Counted from the stretch's first letter, positions 16,869-26,666 are shown. The stretch: 64,000 nt of DNA from Gammaproteobacteria bacterium (GCA_004357385.1 SMWF01000051.1:1-64000); one strand, 5' to 3'. Numbers and translations are program-made. The notes: a model not told the origin generated them from the sequence alone.

Positions 16869-18456
16869 GCACCACAACGCTCGGATCAATCAGCGGTCGT
16901 CCGGTCATCTCGGGCGGTACGGGTAGTCCCATCAGGCTGATCAGGGTCGGCACCACATCGGACAGCGAGCCGCCGCCCTGCAGTTCCACGGACTGGCCGC
17001 CGACGTACACCAGAGGTACCGGTTCGCTGGTATGGGCCGTGTGCGGCTGGCCCGATTGAACATCGTGCATCTTCTCGACGTTGCCGTGATCGGCGGTGAT
17101 CAGGCATTCGGCGTCGTTGGCCGCGATGGCGGTAACGATGCGTCCCAGACACAGATCCAGCGTCTCCACTGCTTTGACGGCTGCGTCGAAGTCACCTGTG
17201 TGGCCCACCATGTCGGCGTTTGCGAAGTTGCAGATAATAGCGTCGTAGTTGCCGTCATCGATGGCAAGAACCAGCGCATCGGTCAACTCGACCGCGCTCA
17301 TTTCCGGTTGCAGATCGTAGGTGGCAACCCGTGGGGATGGAATCAGGATACGTTCCTCGCCCGGAAACGGCTTCTCGCGACCGCCGCTGAAGAAGAACGT
17401 CACATGTGCGTACTTCTCGGTTTCAGCGATGCGCAGTTGGGTCTTGCCGAGCCTGGCCAGGTACTCGCCAAAGGTGTTGCTAAGAACCTCCGGTTGAAAG
17501 GCACAGTGGGTGTCGATGTCCTCGGCATAGCGGGTCAACGTGACGAAGTCGCTTAAGCGTGCCCGGGAGCGCCGGTCGAAGCCCTCGAACGAATCGTCAA
17601 CGAACGCGCGGGTCAGTTGTCGGGCGCGGTCGGCACGAAAATTCATGAACACCACGGCGTCATCGTCTTCGATCCGCCGCGGCAGATCGTCGGGTGCATG
17701 AATGGCGGTGGGTTGTACGAACTCGTCGCCCTCGTCGCGTGCATACGCGTTCGCCAGCGCCCGGGCGCCGTCGCTTGCATGAAACGGCGCTTCGCCGCGC
17801 TGCAGCAGGTTGTAGGCACGCTCGATGCGATCCCAGTGCTGGTCCCGGTCCATCGCGTAGTAGCGTCCGACGATCGAAACGAGTTGGCCCGTGCCAAGTC
17901 GGGACAGGGTGGCAGCGACCCTTGTCAGAGATTGCGCTGCGCTGCGTGGTGGCGTATCCCGGCCGTCGAGAAAGGCGTGTACACAGATATCGCTGACCCC
18001 CTGCGCGTGTGCGCACTCGAGCAGCTTCAGGATCTGGTTTTCGTGACTGTGCACTCCACCGGGCGAGAGCAATCCAAGCACATGCAGCGCTCTCCCGGAT
18101 TTCTTGAGCTTCTTGAACGTACGTCTGAGGGCTTTGTTGCGCTCGAATTCGCCGTTTGCGATGGCGCCATCGATTCGAGTCAGGTCCTGGTGGACAATCC
18201 GGCCGGCCCCGAGATTCATGTGCCCGACTTCCGAGTTGCCCATCTGGCCGTCCGGCAGACCGACGTCGCCACCGGATCCGGAAATCAGGGTGTGCGGTGC
18301 GTTGTCCCACAAGCGGTCCCAGGTCGGGGTGTGCGCCGCGGCGATCGCGTTGTGTTCTGGCGCCGGGTTGTGACCCCAGCCGTCCAACACGATCAGCAGG
18401 TGGGTTTTGCGGTGCACTGCGGGGATCGCCCTCGGGTTCTTGCGAGAATCGCGCAT
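16855..18456 (-). CDS. gpmI: Cofactor-independent phosphoglycerate mutase
   Basis: A 533-residue metal-dependent glycolytic enzyme that converts 3-phosphoglycerate to 2-phosphoglycerate. The alkaline-phosphatase-fold motifs are LLIVLDGWG, the nucleophile Ser in GQMGNSEVGHMNLG, DGRDTPPRSA, RADRARQL, NFANADMVGHTGD and TADHGNVEKM. The start was set at the ATG at 18456. A longer open frame begins inside the palindromic repeat at 18507, which is unlikely to be coding, and a GTG nearer the DGWG motif is also possible. No strong ribosome binding site settles it. Confidence 0.95.
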   Translation of the reverse strand: MRDSRKNPRAIPAVHRKTHLLIVLDGWGHNPAPEHNAIAAAHTPTWDRLWDNAPHTLISGSGGDVGLPDGQMGNSEVGHMNLGAGRIVHQDLTRIDGAIANGEFERNKALRRTFKKLKKSGRALHVLGLLSPGGVHSHENQILKLLECAHAQGVSDICVHAFLDGRDTPPRSAAQSLTRVAATLSRLGTGQLVSIVGRYYAMDRDQHWDRIERAYNLLQRGEAPFHASDGARALANAYARDEGDEFVQPTAIHAPDDLPRRIEDDDAVVFMNFRADRARQLTRAFVDDSFEGFDRRSRARLSDFVTLTRYAEDIDTHCAFQPEVLSNTFGEYLARLGKTQLRIAETEKYAHVTFFFSGGREKPFPGEERILIPSPRVATYDLQPEMSAVELTDALVLAIDDGNYDAIICNFANADMVGHTGDFDAAVKAVETLDLCLGRIVTAIAANDAECLITADHGNVEKMHDVQSGQPHTAHTSEPVPLVYVGGQSVELQGGGSLSDVVPTLISLMGLPVPPEMTGRPLIDPSVVVRARA

Positions 18457-18490
18457 TCTAATGGCAATGACGATGGGCCACCACTCACCT

Positions 18491-18573
18491 GGCTGGTAGT
18501 GGCTCATGAGCCACTACCAGCGGATCGGCTTGCTGGCTGGTAGTGGCTCATGAGCCACTACCAGCGGATCGGC
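18491..18573. repeat. Two direct copies of a 39-base unit containing a perfect 28-base palindrome
   Basis: Copy 1 is 18491-18529 and copy 2 is 18535-18573, identical and 5 bases apart. Each contains a perfect 28-base palindrome (18493-18520 and 18537-18564) with half-site CTGGTAGTGGCTCA. They sit between the divergent gpmI and rhodanese genes, next to a TATAAT box. The unit looks like a dispersed palindromic (REP-like) element or a tandem operator rather than part of a gene. Confidence 0.85.
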
Positions 18574-18576
18574 GTG

Positions 18577-18582
18577 TATAAT
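18577..18582 (+). promoter_or_regulatory. Candidate -10 box for the rhodanese gene
   Basis: A consensus TATAAT lies 36 bases before the rhodanese start codon. No good -35 box is at the right distance because that position falls inside the second palindrome, so a protein bound to the palindrome might act here. This is inference. Confidence 0.4.
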
Positions 18583-18617
18583 GCGCGCTCCCCGAGACAC
18601 CGACCACCCCGCAGCTC

Positions 18618-19112
18618 ATGGACCAAGCCTTTGAATTCATAGGGAATAACGCGATTCTGGTGGGTACGTTCGCCGTGCTGCTGGCGCTGTTCATACGCAA
18701 CGAAGCGAGTCGTGGGGGTCGCACGGCCACCGCTCAGGAGCTGATTAATCTGGTCAACCGCGAGCACGCGCTTGTGCTGGATGTGCGTGACGCACGCGAG
18801 TTTGCGGAGGGCCACATCGTCGATGCGCTGAACATTCCCCACGCGTCGGTGGCGAGCCGCTTGACGGAATTGGAAAAGCACAAAGGCCGGCCGGTGGCGA
18901 TTGTCTGCAAGATGGGTCAGCACGCGGGCAGCGCGGGAACAATACTTCGCAAATCAGGCTTCGAACGGGTGCTGCGCCTTTCCGGCGGTATGGCCGAATG
19001 GCGCAATCAGAACCTGCCGGTTGTCAAAGGTCGCGATGCCAGGAAGTCGGGTAAGGGGAAGACCAAGCAGAACAAGAAGAAACGGCGGCAGCACGAAGAC
19101 AATCAGGAGTGA
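18618..19112 (+). CDS. Membrane-anchored rhodanese-like protein (YibN type)
   Basis: A 164-residue protein with one N-terminal membrane helix (about residues 8-26) and a cytoplasmic rhodanese domain: LVLDVRDAREFAEGHIVDA, then the active loop IVCKMGQHAGSAG with a persulfide-forming Cys, and LSGGMAEW. A very basic Lys-rich tail follows (residues 140-160). It precedes secB as in pseudomonads and enterics, but the glutaredoxin gene grxC that normally lies between the two is missing here. Confidence 0.93.
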   Translation: MDQAFEFIGNNAILVGTFAVLLALFIRNEASRGGRTATAQELINLVNREHALVLDVRDAREFAEGHIVDALNIPHASVASRLTELEKHKGRPVAIVCKMGQHAGSAGTILRKSGFERVLRLSGGMAEWRNQNLPVVKGRDARKSGKGKTKQNKKKRRQHEDNQE

Positions 19113-19137
19113 CTCAGAGGTGACTCAGAGGTGAAAG

Positions 19138-19629
19138 GTGGCTGACAACGCGGAGTTTGGATTGGAGCGGTTGTATCTGAAGGATGCGTCCTTCGAATCG
19201 CCGCGCTCGCCGGACGTGTTCGCGGAAGCATGGAAGCCCGAGGTACAGCTCGACATCAGCTCGCGTACCCGGGGGCTGCCCGATGACCGTTACGAGGTGG
19301 TGTTGACGGTGACTGTTCACGCCCGCAACCGTGAAGGCAACACCAGCCTCATCATCGAGGTCCAGCAGGCCGGCATCTTCAAGGTTGCCGGCCTGCCTCC
19401 CGATAAGCTCAAGCGGGTAACGGCCACGGTGTGCCCGAACCTGCTGTTTCCCTACGTCCGGGAGACCGTCGACAACATGGCGGTGCGCGGCGGATTTCCC
19501 GCGTTGATGCTCGCGCCCGTGAATTTCGAGTTGCTGTTCGACGAGGCGCTGAAGCAACAGGCGAATAGGGACGCAGCAGCGTCCAAGGACGCAACCGAAC
19601 CGGCTGAAGAACCTCCCGTACAGCATTAG
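19138..19629 (+). CDS. secB: Protein-export chaperone SecB
   Basis: A 163-residue cytosolic chaperone that holds precursor proteins unfolded for SecA. Family landmarks are LERLYLKDASFESPRSPDVF, the beta-sheet segment VVLTVTVHAR, VQQAGIFKVAGL, CPNLLFPYVRETVDNM and FPALMLAPVNF. The start codon is GTG. The tail is longer and more acidic than usual. Just upstream is a short tandem duplication (GTGACTCAGAG twice) that also spans the rhodanese stop. The stop codon is 10 bases from the convergent trmL end. Confidence 0.97.
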   Translation: MADNAEFGLERLYLKDASFESPRSPDVFAEAWKPEVQLDISSRTRGLPDDRYEVVLTVTVHARNREGNTSLIIEVQQAGIFKVAGLPPDKLKRVTATVCPNLLFPYVRETVDNMAVRGGFPALMLAPVNFELLFDEALKQQANRDAAASKDATEPAEEPPVQH

Positions 19630-19639
19630 TGCCCTGCGG

Positions 19640-20104
19640 CTACTCCAGGCCGCCGAACTCCAACTGACGCATTGCTTCGTACAATCCGATTGCCACCGCG
19701 TTCGCAAGGTTCAGGCTGCGCGATTCTGGTTGCATGGGGATTCTCAGACACTGATCTGGGCCTAGTGCCTCGAGCAGCGAGGCCGGCAGTCCGCGGGTCT
19801 CGGGCCCGAACAGCAAACCATCGCCTGGCGCGAAGCGAACGTCGCAGTGGCGTCGACTCCCCTTGGTGGTGAACGCGTAGATGCGCTGGATTCCGGCCGC
19901 CAGCCGCGCCTGATCCAGATCGTCGTGCTGGCGAACGTCTGCCCAGTGCCGGTAGTCGAGGCCGGCGCGTTTCAGGCGCGTATCGTCCAGCTCGAACCCG
20001 AGCGGGCCGATCAGATGCAACGTTGCGCCGCTGTTTGCGCACAAGCGCATCACGTTGCCGGTGTTCGGCGGGATCTGCGGCTCGAACAGCATCACGTGCA
20101 GCAT
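19640..20104 (-). CDS. trmL: tRNA (cytidine/uridine-34-2'-O)-methyltransferase TrmL
   Basis: A 154-residue SPOUT methyltransferase that modifies the wobble base of two tRNA-Leu species with SAM as donor. The knot motifs are EPQIPPNTGNVMRLCAN, LLFGPETRGLP and IPMQPESRSLNLANAVAIG. Length is typical of TrmL, which consists of the catalytic domain only. It lies 3 bases downstream of ntrC on the same strand, a pairing common in pseudomonads. Confidence 0.97.
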   Translation of the reverse strand: MLHVMLFEPQIPPNTGNVMRLCANSGATLHLIGPLGFELDDTRLKRAGLDYRHWADVRQHDDLDQARLAAGIQRIYAFTTKGSRRHCDVRFAPGDGLLFGPETRGLPASLLEALGPDQCLRIPMQPESRSLNLANAVAIGLYEAMRQLEFGGLE

Positions 20105-20107
20105 GGC

Positions 20108-21537
<1,430 letters not shown>

Positions 21538-21541
<4 letters not shown>

Positions 21542-22644
21542 GGCGTGACTCCGTTGCTGTGGTTGTCCGTGGCTGCGGATCCGGGCTGATTCAAAGGGAG
21601 GATCACGGAAAAGGTGGTCCGGCCCGGTTGCGAGGCCGCCTTGATCAAACCGTGGTGCTGGTTGACGATATTCTGGGTGATGGACAGCCCGAGGCCAGAG
21701 CCATTGGGGCGTCCGCTGATCATCGGGTAGTAGATTCGTTCGATCAGCGCTTCGGGAATTCCGGATCCGTTGTCGGTGATGTCGATCTGCACGACCAGGC
21801 GATGACGGCACGCCCCGATGGTGAACTGGCGGATGATCCGGGTGCGCAGCGTCAAGGTCGGTTCGTCGACGTCTTCCATGGCTTGTTGGGCGTTGCGGAC
21901 CACATTCAGCAACGCCTGTATGAGTTGGTCGAGGTCGCCTTCGATCTCCGGCAGGCTCGGGTCGTAGTCGCGTTCGATCCTGATCCGGCCGGGCTGTTCG
22001 GCTTCGATCAGCTGAATCAGGTGTTCCAGCACGTGATGCACATTGATGCGGATGAGTTGGGGCAACCGGTTGGGTCCAAGCATGCGATCGACGAGATTCC
22101 GTAGCCGGTCGGCCTCTTCGATGATGATTCGGGTGTAGTCGCGTTGCCGCTCGGTGGTCAGTTCGCGATCCAGCAACTGCGCCGCGCCGCGAATGCCACC
22201 CAGGGGATTTTTGATTTCGTGGGCGAGACCCCGCACCAATTTCTGCGTGGTTTCCTGGATGTCGACCTGATGGTCGTCGCGATTGATGCCCAGCAGCCGG
22301 TCCAGGGGTTGAATTTCAATCAGCAGTTCGTTCGGCACGCGGTCCAGAATCGGCGAAACCGTATAGTCCACGTGGAGTTCGGCGCCGGAAACCGTCCGCA
22401 CCCGCGCGCCGCGTTTGGTGAACGCCTGACCACCAGCGAGGACTGCGGCCAGTACCTCCGGTGGGGTGCCGGCATCGTTCAACGCCACCTGGACTGGCTC
22501 CCCCAGCAGTTGCTGGTGACTGGCCTGCAGCAGCGCTTCTGCGGCCTGATTCAGGTAACTGATCTTCAGATCTGCATTCAGAATCAGAACTCCGCAGGTC
22601 TGATGATCGAGAATGTCGTATGGCGCCTTCATCTTCTGGGGCAC
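21538..22644 (-). CDS. ntrB: Nitrogen sensor kinase/phosphatase NtrB (GlnL)
   Basis: A 368-residue cytosolic kinase with a PAS domain (residues 12-120), the H-box GLAHEIKNPLGGIRG with the phosphorylated His, and ATP-binding motifs DNGSGIPE and GSGLGLSITQ. It phosphorylates NtrC under nitrogen limitation and is controlled by PII. The start is uncertain: the frame opens with GTG at 22644, with an ATG four codons later. A candidate sigma-54 promoter and an NtrC box lie upstream, consistent with autoregulation of ntrBC. Confidence 0.97.
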
Positions 22645-22680
22645 TCGATTCGCGCGCAGTGCGCATCGAAACAGGGCGTT

Positions 22681-22695
22681 GCAAGTATCGAACCA
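22681..22695 (-). promoter_or_regulatory. Candidate sigma-54 promoter for ntrBC
   Basis: The minus strand reads TGGTTCGATACTTGC. GG and GC are 10 bases apart, as required for -24/-12 recognition, and TTGC is consensus, but the -24 box (TGGTTC) departs from TGGCAC. The predicted start would be about 25 bases before ntrB. The NtrC box about 125 bases upstream makes it more credible. Confidence 0.45.
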
Positions 22696-22813
22696 ACCGT
22701 AGGGCTACGCGGCCCATTTTCTAAGTGAACGTTTACTTACATTTGGGAACCCTGCATCCCTGCTCACGTGGGTCCGATCCGGAGGTCTTGCTGAGACGGG
22801 CACAATGGATACG

Positions 22814-22830
22814 TGCACCAAAATAGTGCA
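22814..22830. promoter_or_regulatory. NtrC binding site upstream of ntrBC
   Basis: TGCACCAAAATAGTGCA is a near-perfect dyad with the NtrC enhancer layout (TGCACCA-N3-TGGTGCA, one mismatch). It lies between the DUF4124 gene and ntrB, at the distance typical of enhancers of sigma-54 promoters. Known biology of NtrC autoregulation supports the assignment. Confidence 0.75.
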
Positions 22831-22855
22831 TCGCGGGGAAGATATCAACCTGTGA

Positions 22856-23404
22856 TCAGGCTGGAGTGGGTCTGGGGACAATGACCCGCTGTAGATGAAA
22901 CCTGGAGGTCGACGCTTCTGCGGCGACCCTACCGGCACCGTCGATCACGCGTACGCCGATGGTATGGGTTCCGCGGTCGACGTTTTCGAGTTGGAACGAC
23001 GAGCCTCGCGCGGGTACCGGCGATTCGTCACCATCCATGTACAGCACCAGTCGGTCACCCGCGCGCAGGGGCGGAACAAGCGCTACGGCCACCGTCACGT
23101 TGCCGGCGTTTTCCCGTACGGTTGCGTCGTTTGCGGGCGCAACGATCGTCAGGCTTTCGTAGTGCGCGACCTCGGGTACGTCGGCTTCGGGAGGCGGGGC
23201 GGTCGCCGCGGGTGTGGGTACACTGAAGGTATTGACCGGATTGATGGTCACCGATTCGCTGGCCTGGTTCCCCGGCGGAGGAATATCAGTGAACACGACA
23301 TTGCCGTGCTCGTCGACCGTCCTGAATATCTCGGCGGACGCCGTTACGGTACCCAGTGCTCCAAGCAGCAACGCTGCGAACCAGAACTTGGCGTTCATGG
23401 ACAT
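22856..23404 (-). CDS. DUF4124 exported protein
   Basis: A 182-residue secreted protein with a signal peptide (cleavage near ASA-EI), a DUF4124 module at about residues 25-55 (IFRTVDEHGNVVFTDIPPPG), a Pro-rich linker, and an Ig-like beta domain (SLTIVAPANDATVRENAGN, GDRLVLYMDG, GTHTIGVRVID). The function of the family is unknown; it commonly lies between ntrBC and glnA in pseudomonads, exactly as here. It has its own place between the glnA terminator and the NtrC box. Confidence 0.9.
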   Translation of the reverse strand: MSMNAKFWFAALLLGALGTVTASAEIFRTVDEHGNVVFTDIPPPGNQASESVTINPVNTFSVPTPAATAPPPEADVPEVAHYESLTIVAPANDATVRENAGNVTVAVALVPPLRAGDRLVLYMDGDESPVPARGSSFQLENVDRGTHTIGVRVIDGAGRVAAEASTSRFHLQRVIVPRPTPA

Positions 23405-23446
23405 GCTCCAATGAAACGAAGGGCCAATATGCTTTGTTTAGACCAC

Positions 23447-23487
23447 AAAAAGAACCCCCGGTTTCCGGCGAAACCGGGGGTTTTTTG
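23447..23487. terminator. Bidirectional intrinsic terminator after glnA
   Basis: An 11-pair stem (CCCCCGGTTTC at 23455-23465 with GAAACCGGGGG at 23470-23480, loop CGGC) is flanked by A-rich sequence on the left and TTTTTT on the right. It can stop glnA transcription on the minus strand (stop codon at 23499) and could also stop plus-strand transcripts. Confidence 0.93.
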
Positions 23488-23498
23488 TAGGCCGAATG

Positions 23499-24911
23499 TC
23501 AGAGGCTGTAGTACATCTCGAATTCGGCAGGATGGGTCGTGGCGTTCAGGTAATCCACTTCTTCCTGCTTCAGCGCGAGATAGCCGTCGATCAGGCTATT
23601 GGAGAACACGCCTCCGGCGTTCAGGAAGTCGCGGTCGGCATCGAGCGCTGCCAGTGACGTCTCCAGGGACGGTGACACGGTGGGAACGCCTTCCAGTTCC
23701 TCGGCCGACAGGTCGTACATGTCTTTGTCCAGAGGGTCGCCGGGATGGATCTTGTTCTGGATCCCGTCGAGGCCGGCCATCAACATCGACGCGAAGGTCA
23801 GATAGGGGTTGCCGGCGCTGTCCGGAAAGCGAACTTCGACCCGATAAGCCTTCGGGTTGCCTCCCTGGATGTAAGGAACTCGCACGCCGGCTGATCGGTT
23901 ACGCGCCGAGTAGGCCAGCAGCGTCGGTGCTTCGAATCCCGGAATCAGACGCTTGTATGAGTTGGTGCTGGCGTTGGAAAACGCATTGATCGCACGGGCG
24001 TGCTTCATGATGCCGCCGACGTAGTACAACGCCGTCTCGGACAAGCCCGCGTAGGCATCGCCGTGGAACACGTTCTCACCGCCTGCAAAAATCGATTGGT
24101 GCACGTGCATCCCGCTGCCGTTGTCGCCGACCAGGGGCTTGGGCATGAATGTTGCCGTTTTGCCATACGCATGGGCCACGTTCTGCACGACGTACTTGTA
24201 GATCTGTACCTCATCGGCCTTGCGCACCAGGGTATTGAACAGCACGCCAATCTCACCCTGTCCCGCGGTACCCACCTCGTGGTGATGTACTTCGATGGTC
24301 AGACCCATGGCGGCCATGGTGGTGCACATCGCGCTACGCAGGTCCATGGCGGAGTCGACGGGCGGCACCGGAAAATAGCCGCCCTTGATGCGCGGCCGGT
24401 GGCCGATGTTGCCGCCTTCGAACTCGGCGTGCGACTCCCAGGCGGCTTCTTCGGCGGAGATCGCGTAGGACGAGCCTTCCATCGACACCTTCCAGCGCAC
24501 GTCGTCGAACACGAAAAACTCGTTTTCAGGACCGAAATAGGCGGCATCGCCAATGCCGGTGGACTTCAGATACGCCTCAGCGAGTTTGGCGACGGACCGG
24601 GGATCGCGGTCGTAGGGCTGCATGGTGCTGGGTTCGACGATGTCACAGCGCAGATTGACCGTGGTCTCGTCACGGAACGGATCGAGCACCGGCGTCGTAT
24701 CGTCGAGCATCAGGATCATGTCGGAATCGTCGATCGGCTTCCAGCCGGCGATCGAGGAGCCGTCGAACATGATGCCGTCTTCGAAACTGTCCGAATCGAT
24801 GCGGCTCGCGGGAACGGTGGTGTGCTGCTCCTTGCCGCGCGGATCGGTAAAACGCAGGTCGACCCAAGCTGCGTCGTTGTCTTTGATCATTTTTACGGTG
24901 TTTTCTGACAT
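23499..24911 (-). CDS. glnA: Glutamine synthetase type I
   Basis: This 470-residue dodecameric enzyme makes glutamine from glutamate, ammonia and ATP. Conserved blocks include [21 protein letters not shown], the [10 protein letters not shown] loop, SANRKALRVPY-type [14 protein letters not shown] and [12 protein letters not shown]. The adenylylation site Tyr is in [11 protein letters not shown], so GlnE control is expected. A sigma-54 promoter lies about 100 bases upstream of the start codon and a strong terminator follows the gene, so it is a single-gene transcript of the NtrC regulon. Confidence 0.99.
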   Translation of the reverse strand: MSENTVKMIKDNDAAWVDLRFTDPRGKEQHTTVPASRIDSDSFEDGIMFDGSSIAGWKPIDDSDMILMLDDTTPVLDPFRDETTVNLRCDIVEPSTMQPYDRDPRSVAKLAEAYLKSTGIGDAAYFGPENEFFVFDDVRWKVSMEGSSYAISAEEAAWESHAEFEGGNIGHRPRIKGGYFPVPPVDSAMDLRSAMCTTMAAMGLTIEVHHHEVGTAGQGEIGVLFNTLVRKADEVQIYKYVVQNVAHAYGKTATFMPKPLVGDNGSGMHVHQSIFAGGENVFHGDAYAGLSETALYYVGGIMKHARAINAFSNASTNSYKRLIPGFEAPTLLAYSARNRSAGVRVPYIQGGNPKAYRVEVRFPDSAGNPYLTFASMLMAGLDGIQNKIHPGDPLDKDMYDLSAEELEGVPTVSPSLETSLAALDADRDFLNAGGVFSNSLIDGYLALKQEEVDYLNATTHPAEFEMYYSL

Positions 24912-25014
24912 CGGTGGTACCGCTCCAAAATCGGTTGATTGGCCAAAGACCGCCCTATCCCCCAGGACGGGAAATGCTTAGGTGAGACTCTTCGTTACTC
25001 TTTCGCAGAGTAAG

Positions 25015-25029
25015 GCAAATAGTGTGCCA
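25015..25029 (-). promoter_or_regulatory. Sigma-54 (RpoN) promoter of glnA
   Basis: The minus strand reads TGGCACACTATTTGC, a full match to the TGGCAC-N5-TTGC consensus. It predicts a transcript start near 25003 and a leader of about 90 bases before glnA. Two weak NtrC-like dyads lie upstream (25039-25055 and 25081-25097), each matching only about 9 of 14 conserved positions, so the enhancer location is uncertain. Confidence 0.85.
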
Positions 25030-25117
25030 GTGCCAAGTTGCATTGATCTGGGGCTGTCCCGGGTCCAAGACGCTGCGGTCTGCACCTTCGGCATGCGTCG
25101 AAGTCCAGTACGCCCCT

Positions 25118-25348
25118 TTATGGTGCGCATACGCGCAGGCGGATGCGGATCTCGTTGTTGGTTTCGGATGTCTCCAGCAGCTCATGGCCGTGGACCCGAC
25201 ACCAGCTGGGAATGTCATGCAGTACGCCGGGATCGGTCGCGACGATTTCCAGGACGTCGCCTGCGGCAAGCTCACGCACCCTGTCCTGGGTGCGGATCAC
25301 CGGAATCGGGCACAACATTCCCCGGGTATCGAGCTGCGCCTCAGACAT
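25118..25348 (-). CDS. TusA/SirA-family sulfur carrier
   Basis: A 76-residue protein with the TusA fold: LDTRGMLCPIPVIRTQ (persulfide Cys13 in the CPxP motif), GDVLEIVATDPG and SWCRVHGHEL. TusA-type carriers receive a persulfide from a desulfurase and hand it to a thiolating enzyme. Its start overlaps the stop of the PP-loop gene by 8 bases, so the two are co-translated and probably act together in sulfur transfer to tRNA. Confidence 0.93.
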   Translation of the reverse strand: MSEAQLDTRGMLCPIPVIRTQDRVRELAAGDVLEIVATDPGVLHDIPSWCRVHGHELLETSETNNEIRIRLRVCAP

Positions 25349-26420
25349 GCCAGCGCTCTGGAATTTCTTGCGGGGCGTAAGGCGTCACCGTCAGTACTTC
25401 GGAGACGCCGTTGGGATGGTGCACGCTCATCGTAACTTCTGCGGCATCGCGGCCCTGACTGTAACGGGCCGCAATACGCGCCGCCTGTTCGATGTCAGCG
25501 GCGTTCGGGGCGCCATCGATAAGGGTCAGCGGACCGCGGTGGCTTTCGCAGCGCAGGTGCGCGAACTGCTTGCGATAGCCCTCGAGATAGTTGTTCTCAC
25601 CTTCTTCCCGGCCGACAATCAACTTGTAGGTCTCGGAGGGGCGGATATGCCGGCCGACCTTCAACAGCATGATGTCGTCGAGTTCGTAGTCTCTCTTACC
25701 CCGGGCAGACCACAGATCCGCCAACTTGGCGGAATAGCTCTTGTCCGTCAGGAAGCAGCAGCCGCCCGCGGGTTGGGCGTAGTCGGTCAGCCCGAACTGC
25801 TCGGCGAGCGCCATCTGCGGTTTGCGGTTGCGGCCGTGAAAACCGTACAAGGCATCGCGATCCACCCAGCCCTCGCGCTCGGGCAGGGTCTCGGGCAGAT
25901 GTTGTGCACATAAGGGGCGCAGCAATCGGTCGTGCGCGCCGGATTCGCGCGCGATCAGCGGCATGGTCTCTTTGCGCTGGGATTTCGGGCGTTGACCGAT
26001 CACTTCACCGGTGATGATGAAATCGAAGCCGTTCTCCTCCATGAAGCCCCAGGCCTGGGCCTTGTTGACCATGAAGATCTTGCAGTCCAGACACGGATTC
26101 AGATGCTGACCGTAGCCGTAGCGGGGGTTCAGGACGATGTCTTTGTATTCTTCCGAGACGTCGATGATGTTGAGCTTGATGCCGAGTTGCTCAGCGACCC
26201 ACAGCGCGTTGTTGCGCTTAGGCTTGGCGCGGTCCTTGGCCCGAATCGCGTGGGTGTGCCCCTCTACGCAGAAGCCCGTGTAGAAGTTCAGCCCTTGGAC
26301 CTCGATCCCTTGCTCCTGGATCACCTTCGCGGCCAGCATGGAGTCCAGCCCGCCCGAGATCAGCGCCACGGCACGGCGGGGCCGGTCAGGGTTGGAGATC
26401 GCTTTGCTTTGGGCGGTCAT
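25341..26420 (-). CDS. PP-loop ATPase, tRNA thiolation-type (MnmA/ThiI superfamily)
   Basis: A 359-residue adenylating enzyme. The PP-loop is at the very N terminus (ALISGGLDSMLAAKVIQ, about residues 19-35), without the THUMP domain of ThiI. A CxxC (NPCLDCKIFMV) and a GGCCFLTD motif supply candidate catalytic cysteines, and ITGEVIGQRPKSQ is the second nucleotide loop. The C-terminal third resembles the NFACT-R/DUF814-like RNA-binding segment. Databases often call such proteins 'tRNA (5-methylaminomethyl-2-thiouridylate)-methyltransferase', a misleading name. It occupies the position of thiI beside glnA in pseudomonads. 4- or 2-thiouridine synthesis is an inference. Confidence 0.8.
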   Translation of the reverse strand: MTAQSKAISNPDRPRRAVALISGGLDSMLAAKVIQEQGIEVQGLNFYTGFCVEGHTHAIRAKDRAKPKRNNALWVAEQLGIKLNIIDVSEEYKDIVLNPRYGYGQHLNPCLDCKIFMVNKAQAWGFMEENGFDFIITGEVIGQRPKSQRKETMPLIARESGAHDRLLRPLCAQHLPETLPEREGWVDRDALYGFHGRNRKPQMALAEQFGLTDYAQPAGGCCFLTDKSYSAKLADLWSARGKRDYELDDIMLLKVGRHIRPSETYKLIVGREEGENNYLEGYRKQFAHLRCESHRGPLTLIDGAPNAADIEQAARIAARYSQGRDAAEVTMSVHHPNGVSEVLTVTPYAPQEIPERWHV

Positions 26421-26611
26421 GGCGTGGACGTCGCGGTCGGGGCGGCGAGTCTAACACCCGGCCGTCCCAAATAAACGCGGGAAGCTGAGCGGATTCCAGC
26501 GGCTACGCCGGCAAGCATCCAGCAGCGTGACGCGCAATTACCTGCCGGAGTAAGTCGCGTAAACTAGCAGCCTGGCCGGCTCGCGACGAAAAGGGTTATC
26601 AGAAATAAGGG

Positions 26612-26629
26612 GAGGCGCTAAAGCGCCTC
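26612..26629 (+). terminator. Hairpin between divergent genes (terminator or attenuator)
   Basis: GAGGCGC-TAAA-GCGCCTC is followed by TCTTTGTG, an intrinsic-terminator shape on the plus strand 38 bases before the parvulin gene. No plus-strand gene ends here, so it would stop a short leader or small RNA. A very weak promoter (TTACCT at 26538 with TAAACT at 26560) lies upstream. Confidence 0.45.
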
Positions 26630-26666
26630 TCTTTGTGTTAGCGAGCCGAATTCCGAACTGAAGAGG

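Noticed and set aside
18491-18573. Palindromes considered as the ends of an insertion sequence
   Set aside because: They are direct copies 5 bases apart, with no transposase between or near them and no target duplication.
24000-24908. Plus-strand frame of about 300 codons opposite glnA
   Set aside because: Antisense shadow of a highly conserved gene; no ribosome binding site or domain. The same applies to the long frames opposite gltB, gpmI, typA and ntrC.
25039-25097. Two NtrC-like dyads upstream of glnA considered as firm sites
   Set aside because: Each matches only about 9 of 14 conserved positions, so they are mentioned only as weak candidates.
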